A stretch of 11,329 nt of DNA from a methanogenic archaeon. Lineage in GTDB: Archaea; Thermoplasmatota; Thermoplasmata; Methanomassiliicoccales; Methanomethylophilaceae. Shown here piece after piece: positions 6,585 to 11,329 of the stretch. The notes below the pieces were generated by a model. It made no database searches and was not told where the DNA came from. It saw only the letters and a list, made by a program, of their open reading frames with translations. Location: contig CADAGG010000030.1 of the NCBI GenBank assembly GCA_902787415.1, forward strand, positions 1 to 11,329, written 5' to 3'. Numbering within the stretch: the first letter of the stretch is position 1; every line of letters starts with the position of its first letter. Both the position numbers and the translations under genes were made by a program.

Positions 6585-9284
6585 ATGGATTGCAACAAAA
6601 AGAACTGCGAACTTGCCCCTGAAACCTGCGAAGCCCTCGTGGCAGCCGTGGGTGCCGCCAACGTGAAGGCAACCGAGGGAGGAGTCACCGTTACTGTATG
6701 CAGCACCGAGCAGGTCGCTGCCGTAGCCAAAATCGCGAAGAAAGCCAAAGTCGCCGCAGCAGTCTGCGGAAACACCCCCATCACCGTCACCTTCTCCGAG
6801 GCGATGCAGAAGGTCGAGGTCGTTGCCGAGGACTACGCCGTCAAGGCGAAGGCCGGAGCGAACTTCCAGGCACTCATCGACGCAGCGGCCGCCAAGGGCC
6901 TCATCATGGGAGCACAGCCCTATCACGCCTCCAGGGTCACCGTCGGCGAGTGGATGGGCTCCAACACCCCCGGATACGGAACCTACAAGTACGGAACCGC
7001 CAAGGACGCCGTCCTCAACCTCGAGGTCGTCCTGAAGGACGGAACCGTCATCGAGACCGGTTACGACGACATCGGCGCCTACATGTCCGCCTACAACCTC
7101 AACCAGATCATCGCCGGTTCCGAGGGAGCGATCGGAATCATCACCTCCGCCACCCTCAAGGCATACCCCGCCGGAGTCACCAAATCCTTCGCATACGAGA
7201 TCGAAGGAGGACTCGCCGAGGCAGACGCCGCCATCCAGGCGCTCATCCGCCACCCCAACCTCAAGCCCATGAGGTTCACCCTCCAGGTCGCCGACGGAAA
7301 GACCCTGCTCTTCCTCGACTACCAGGGCGCACAGGCATTCGTCGACGCCGACGCGGCCGAGACCGACGCCATCCTCGAGGCCAACGGCGGAAAGAAGTCC
7401 GACGCGGTCTACAAGCCCGCCTGCTACAAGTTCAAGGCAGTCATCCCCATCGCCAACCTGTCCAAATCCAACGCCAAGATGGCCATGATCGTCGACAGGT
7501 ACACCGCCCTCGTCAGCAGCGACAGCATGGACGACATCAAGGCCACCATCGAGGCCTGCGGCGGAAGGAAGGCCTGCGGATGGGCCTTCGCCGACGGAAA
7601 CATCGAGAAGGTCCACGACGAGGCCACCTCCAAGTTCATGAGGGACCTCGCAGGATTCCTCGCAGAGCCCAACGTGGACAGCATCGCCAAGAGCGGCGAC
7701 AAGCTCTCCCGCGAGTACAACGACGCCATCCGCGAGAAGCTCGTGGAGGCAGTCGGCGCCGCCAACGTCAACGAGTCCGGCCCCGAGAGGCTCCTCTACT
7801 GCCACGACCTCGCACCCCTGCCCAAGATGGCGGGAATAGCCTTCGACAACATCCCCGATGTGGTCGTCAGGCCCAGCACCACCGCTCAGATCGCCGCCGT
7901 CATGAAAGTGGCGTACAAGCACGGAATCGCAGTCACTCCCCGCGGAAACTCCACCTGGGGTCTCGGCGGAGCACAGCCCGCATTCCGCGGAATCGTCTGC
8001 GACTGTTCCTCCAAGTTCAACAAGATCACCGTCGACGAGAAGACCATGACCGTCAAGGTCCAGTCCGGAGCCACCTGGAAGGCCACCCTCGACGCCTGTA
8101 TGGCCAAGGGATTCATCGTGGGTTCCTACCCCTCTTCCTTCCCTGCGGCAACCATCGGAGCATGGCTCTCCACCAACGGTATGGGTATCGGATCCTTCAA
8201 GTACGGATCCGCCAAGGACAACGTCCTCGACATGGAGGTCATCCTCTCCAACGGTGAGGTCCTCCACACCGGATACGCCGACATGGGCAACTACAACTCC
8301 GGTCTCAACCTGAACCAGTTCTTCGTCGGATCCGAGGGAACCGCCTGTATCTTCGGTACCGTCACCTTCAGGATCCACCCCATGGGAGTCATCCACCCCC
8401 TGGCATACGACTTCGAGAACCTGGCCGACGCCAACCCCGTCATCCAGGCCATCATCGCAGACCCCAGCATCAGGCCCCTCCACATCGCCTGGTCCGACCA
8501 CTACCACTTCGAGCACCAGAAGATGGCAGGCCTGCACGCACCCGATGTACACAACCTCCTCCTCGTCACCTACCAGGGCCAGGAGAACTACGTTGACATG
8601 GAGATCGCGGTCACCGACGAGATCGCCGCCAAGTTCGGCGGAAAGAGGGTCGACGACGCCATCGCCTCCCACGAGTGGGACGAGCGCTGCTACGAGTTCA
8701 GGGCCAGGAAGGTCGGAATCGGAGAGATCCCCGCTGAGGTCATCGTCCCCGCCAAGACCTGGGGCAAGTTCGTAGACGAGTGCTACACCGGCTTCGGCGT
8801 CATGAAGATGGACATCGGAGGAATCATCGGAGTCATGGTCGACAACCAGACCACCCTCTTCATGCCCTACTACTTCAAGGACGACGAGTTGATGACCGGA
8901 ATGCTCGCATTCGCGTTCAACATGTACCTCGGCGACAGGGCAGAGGTCTACGGCGGAAGGTCCACCGGATACGGTATCTTCTTCGCAGGAAACCTCGACG
9001 CGGCCCACGACGCCAACACCGTCGCGCTCATGAGGGAGCTCAAGACCTTCCTCGACCCCCACGACGTCATGAACCCCGGACACCTCGTCTGCGGAATGAC
9101 CAAGTTCGGTATCGGAATGAGCCACGGCCTCTCGAGCTTCATGTTCAAGATGATGCAGACCATCAAGAAGCTCATGCCCCCGGAGCACAACTTCGAGAAC
9201 AACATCAAGAGGTTCAAGTTCAACAAGTACACCGAAGAGAAGTGCGAGGACAGGAAGCACGTCCTCGGACGCGGTTACGAGTGA
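6585..9284 (+). CDS. Tandem-duplicated FAD-binding oxidase (GlcD/VAO fold), first copy degenerate
   Basis: An 899-residue protein, about twice the 450-480 usual for GlcD-type FAD oxidases. It consists of two homologous halves. Half 2 (about 385-835) is canonical: VVVRPSTTAQIAAVMK (426-441), the FAD pyrophosphate loop TPRGNSTWGLGGAQP (451-465), SYPSSFPAATIGAWLSTN (514-531), GSEGTACIFGTVTFR (582-596), and a C-terminal DPHDVMNPGHL (824-834) as in glycolate and D-lactate dehydrogenases. Half 1 (about 17-376) matches it in KYGTAKDAVLNLEVVLKDG (135-153) and LNQIIAGSEGAIGIIT (172-187), but lacks the pyrophosphate loop and has a shortened cap domain. FAD is therefore expected only in half 2. There are no iron-sulfur motifs, signal peptide or membrane segment. 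The last 65 residues are basic and helical. The substrate is unknown; oxidation of a 2-hydroxy acid with transfer to a heterodisulfide reductase-like or other acceptor is the family-based guess. It is transcribed alone, with its own leader and terminator. Confidence 0.85.
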   Translation: MDCNKKNCELAPETCEALVAAVGAANVKATEGGVTVTVCSTEQVAAVAKIAKKAKVAAAVCGNTPITVTFSEAMQKVEVVAEDYAVKAKAGANFQALIDAAAAKGLIMGAQPYHASRVTVGEWMGSNTPGYGTYKYGTAKDAVLNLEVVLKDGTVIETGYDDIGAYMSAYNLNQIIAGSEGAIGIITSATLKAYPAGVTKSFAYEIEGGLAEADAAIQALIRHPNLKPMRFTLQVADGKTLLFLDYQGAQAFVDADAAETDAILEANGGKKSDAVYKPACYKFKAVIPIANLSKSNAKMAMIVDRYTALVSSDSMDDIKATIEACGGRKACGWAFADGNIEKVHDEATSKFMRDLAGFLAEPNVDSIAKSGDKLSREYNDAIREKLVEAVGAANVNESGPERLLYCHDLAPLPKMAGIAFDNIPDVVVRPSTTAQIAAVMKVAYKHGIAVTPRGNSTWGLGGAQPAFRGIVCDCSSKFNKITVDEKTMTVKVQSGATWKATLDACMAKGFIVGSYPSSFPAATIGAWLSTNGMGIGSFKYGSAKDNVLDMEVILSNGEVLHTGYADMGNYNSGLNLNQFFVGSEGTACIFGTVTFRIHPMGVIHPLAYDFENLADANPVIQAIIADPSIRPLHIAWSDHYHFEHQKMAGLHAPDVHNLLLVTYQGQENYVDMEIAVTDEIAAKFGGKRVDDAIASHEWDERCYEFRARKVGIGEIPAEVIVPAKTWGKFVDECYTGFGVMKMDIGGIIGVMVDNQTTLFMPYYFKDDELMTGMLAFAFNMYLGDRAEVYGGRSTGYGIFFAGNLDAAHDANTVALMRELKTFLDPHDVMNPGHLVCGMTKFGIGMSHGLSSFMFKMMQTIKKLMPPEHNFENNIKRFKFNKYTEEKCEDRKHVLGRGYE

Positions 9285-9302
9285 TCATCAAACTTTAAAC
9301 CC

Positions 9303-9342
9303 GCACCGGCGGGGATTTCCCCCCGGTGCATCCTTTTTTCTA
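9303..9342 (+). terminator. Hairpin and U-tract terminator between convergent genes
   Basis: GCACCGG plus GGGG (9303-9314, one bulged C at 9310) pairs with CCCC plus CCGGTGC (9319-9329) around an ATTT loop, an 11-pair stem. It is followed by a run of six T at 9334-9339. It begins 18 bases after the oxidase stop. The - strand gene ends at 9348, so the same hairpin could also end that transcript, although the - strand side has only a weak T-rich tract. Confidence 0.75.
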
Positions 9343-9347
9343 AAAAT

Positions 9348-11256
9348 TCAGGTGAGGTCGGGTTTGCCGGTCGCCTTCGCGGTGATGACCGCTCCCCTGA
9401 AGAACGTCTTCCCGGAGCAGGCCATGACGTTCTCGTCCACGGATAACTCCACCACGGGGTTGTTGGTGCCGGACCTTTTCGCCATCTCCCTTGCGAGTCT
9501 GGCACATTCGCTGCGGGCGTATTCCATGGCCTCCTGCGGGCGGGCGAAGGTCCTAATCTCCCTTCCCGTGAATACATCGCATTCGGGCTCCTCCGCCATG
9601 TCCGTCCCCGCCGCACGGACGGTGACGGTGGCGGTCTCCGAGACCGAGCCGGTGATGGCCCCGACCGCGTTGCCGATCTCCGAATCCGGGGGCAGGAGCA
9701 GTTCGGTGTTGAGCATCTCGGCCACCTTGGGCAGCCATGCGCCTACGGGCGCTCCGATGCCCACGATGGGCTTCCTCAGTTCGAACCTGAGCGCATAATC
9801 CTTCCGGGAGGGATCCAGGGACATCCTGAGGATCTCCTTCTGGGCGTCCGTGAGCTCGTCCGAACCGCTGCCGTCGAGCATCATCTTCTCCATGACCGAG
9901 GCAGTCATCCTGCGGACCACCCTGTCCTTCGCATCGGCGATGAACCCCTCTAATGAGAGTCCGCACTTGCGGGCCAGGTATCCGGCCGCGATGCGGGAGG
10001 TGTCCGCATCGTATTCGGTGTAGCTTCCCTCCGCATGGAGGAGGTCGGTGGGGGTCATACCTATCCTGGTGACGAAACCCCTCCTCTCGAGCTCCCCTGC
10101 CGAGAAAGCGTGGGGAGGCAGTCCGAACTCCCTGCAGAGGTCGGCGATCCTCCTCGGACCGGCCTTCAGGGCGTCGAGGAACATGCGGTCGTGCTCCGGC
10201 AGATCCTCCGTGTGCGCAGCATGTGCCAGGATGAAGAATTCCGTATCCTGTACGATGTCCTCGAGGGCGTAGTTTTCCTCGGGGCGGTCATCGGTGACCG
10301 ACGCGAGCTCGGCGATGCATGCCTTCACCGCCGGCCATTTCGAGGCGGCGATACAGAGCGGGATGACCCTCACGGGGGAGAGCACGATGTCCTTTCCGTT
10401 GACCACTATGCGGCTGTCTCCGCCGATACCGAAGGTGGAGATGTCGGCGGCCATGACCCTGGTCCTCCTGCCCGCTATGCGGGCCCCTTCCGGCTCTATG
10501 CGGGGGAATCCCTCGTTCAGGATGCCGATATCCGTGGTGGTACCGCCGATGTCTATGACGACGGCATCGTCGGTCCCTGCGAGGGCTTTGGCGCCGGTAA
10601 GGCTCGACGCGGGGCCGGAGAGGATGGTCTCCACCGGCCTCATGAGCGCGGTGTCCGCCTTCATGACCGCACCGTCGCCCTTCACGACCATGAGCGGGGA
10701 ACCGATACCCAGGTCCTTCATCACGGAGATGACGGAATCCAGCAGTTCCCTGATGACGGGGATGAGACGGGCATTCATTACCGCGGTGGTGGTGCGCACC
10801 TCGTATCCCAGTTTGGATGTTAGTTCATGTCCGCACACGACTGGCAGTCCGAGGATCCTTGCGGCCATGGCGGCCACGCGCTCCTCGTGGGAAGGGTTGC
10901 GGACGCTCAGATACCCGGAGATCACGACGGCATCCACCTTGCCCCTCATCCCTTCCAGGGCCTTCTTGGCCGCGCCGGCGTCGAGCCTTATCTCCTCCTC
11001 GCCGGACATGGTGAATTTGCCGTCAATCTCCGCGCAGATCTCGGGCAGGGATCGCCAGGGTGGATGATAACGAAGTAAGCGAGACCTCGGACAGCAGAGA
11101 ACGGTCAAGACCTTCCAGGGATCCCCTGATCCCCACGGACAGGTCGTCGCGGGTGGTGAGGGCCTTGCTGCTGCATACGACCTTCCCCGTCTCCAGTTCC
11201 ACGATGACGGAGTCGGTGTAGGTCCCGCCGGTGTCGATGCCAAGTCCGTAGGTCAT
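9348..11256 (-). pseudogene. Hydantoinase/oxoprolinase (HyuA-type) gene, frameshifted with a probable internal deletion
   Basis: The gene is read on the - strand from ATG at 11256, with GAGG at 11264-11267. The first 68 codons (to 11053) give the N-terminal ASKHA phosphate loop GIDTGGTYTDSV, KALTTRDDLSVGI and VSLTSLSSTLA, as expected for HyuA. The frame then ends after nine more codons in IPARDLRGD. The rest of the family continues in another frame from about 11051 to 9348, some 567 codons. It has the segment EIDGKFTMSGEEEIRLD, AVVISGYLSVRNPSHE, the second phosphate loop VVIDIGGTTTDIGIL, STFGIGGDSRI, and GIGAPVGAWLP near the C terminus. Between STLA and LPEIC the family normally has a further 30-40 residues (the TNAxVEG region and the following strand), and these are absent. 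So a deletion of 3k+2 bases, not a single slipped base, best fits. Related proteins hydrolyse hydantoins or 5-oxoproline with ATP; the substrate here is unknown. An assembly error is a real alternative to true decay, because the remaining 567 codons look fully preserved. Confidence 0.8.
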
Positions 11257-11265
11257 GCGGCCGCC

Positions 11266-11329
11266 TCATCCGATGTATCTGCGCAGGTCCGCCACGAGGG
11301 GGATGGTCTCGACGGAAGGACCTACTGCC
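11266..11329 (-). CDS. C-terminal end of an unidentified protein
   Basis: The last 20 codons of a - strand gene that continues beyond the window read AVGPSVETIPLVADLRRYIG and then TGA at 11268-11266. The stop lies 9 bases before the HyuA-type start, and the HyuA Shine-Dalgarno overlaps it, so the two genes are co-transcribed. The frame is supported by this spacing and by protein-like composition. The piece is too short for me to assign a family; an alpha/beta fold ending in a helix is plausible. Confidence 0.55.
   Translation of the reverse strand, partial: AVGPSVETIPLVADLRRYIG

Noticed and set aside
6516..9260. A 914-codon open frame antisense to the FAD oxidase gene
   Set aside because: It is a shadow of the GC-rich codon usage of the real gene. 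Its translation is a low-complexity run of V, D, G, L and H with no motifs, while the + strand has recognisable family motifs throughout.
10035..10823. A 262-codon + strand open frame within the HyuA-type gene
   Set aside because: It lies opposite conserved ASKHA motifs of the - strand gene and has no recognisable protein features.
9348..11243. The long - strand frame as a complete 631-residue protein starting at 11243
   Set aside because: Its first 60 or so residues (MASTPAGPTPTPS and following) are an out-of-frame reading. The true N terminus, with the GIDTGGTYTDSV phosphate loop, lies in the other frame from 11256.
1..11329. CRISPR arrays, insertion sequences, tRNA or rRNA genes
   Set aside because: I saw no regularly spaced direct repeats, transposase motifs with flanking inverted repeats, or tRNA-like cloverleaf segments. 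Nearly all the sequence is coding and every gap is under 70 bases.

Overview
The window comes from a GC-rich methanogenic archaeon. The left two thirds hold a methanogenesis marker operon devoted to switching on methyl-coenzyme M reductase (MCR), and such genes are essentially confined to organisms with MCR. Archaeal traits agree: Shine-Dalgarno sites before nearly every start, ATGA stop/start overlaps, heavy AGG/AGA arginine use, and a TATA-like element ahead of the single large leadered gene. A Methanomassiliicoccales-type host is my best guess because of the mix of gene content and base composition. A high-GC methanomicrobial host is not excluded by anything I can see.

Region 1 (1-6519, + strand) is one tight operon: atwA (component A2, only its 3' end is present) - mcrC - mmp3 - mmp6 - mmp5 - mmp15 - mmp17 - mmp7 - a DUF123/GIY-YIG protein. 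Five junctions are 4-base ATGA overlaps, one is an 8-base overlap, and the remaining gaps are 9 and 25 bases. A2, McrC, Mmp3, Mmp7 and Mmp17 are the components of the ATP-dependent MCR activation complex purified from Methanococcus maripaludis. That complex uses nitrogenase-maturation-like iron-sulfur clusters to pass electrons to Ni-F430. The other three marker genes (mmp6, mmp5, mmp15) lie in the middle of the operon. Mmp15 looks like an ATP-dependent electron-injecting activator of the 2-hydroxyacyl-CoA dehydratase type, so the operon may encode both the activation complex and its servicing factors.

Region 2 (about 6516-9342, + strand) is a separate unit: a TATA-like element, a short leader with a possible hairpin, and one large gene for an 899-residue FAD-linked oxidase of the GlcD/vanillyl-alcohol-oxidase fold. 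It is an internal tandem duplication. The first copy has lost the FAD pyrophosphate loop and the second keeps it. A GC-rich hairpin with a U tract closes the unit and sits between two convergent genes.

Region 3 (9348-11329, - strand) holds a hydantoinase/oxoprolinase (HyuA-type) gene. It is broken near its 5' end by a frame change, together with an apparent loss of roughly 30-40 codons. It is preceded, 9 bases away, by the last 20 codons of an unidentified gene in the same direction.
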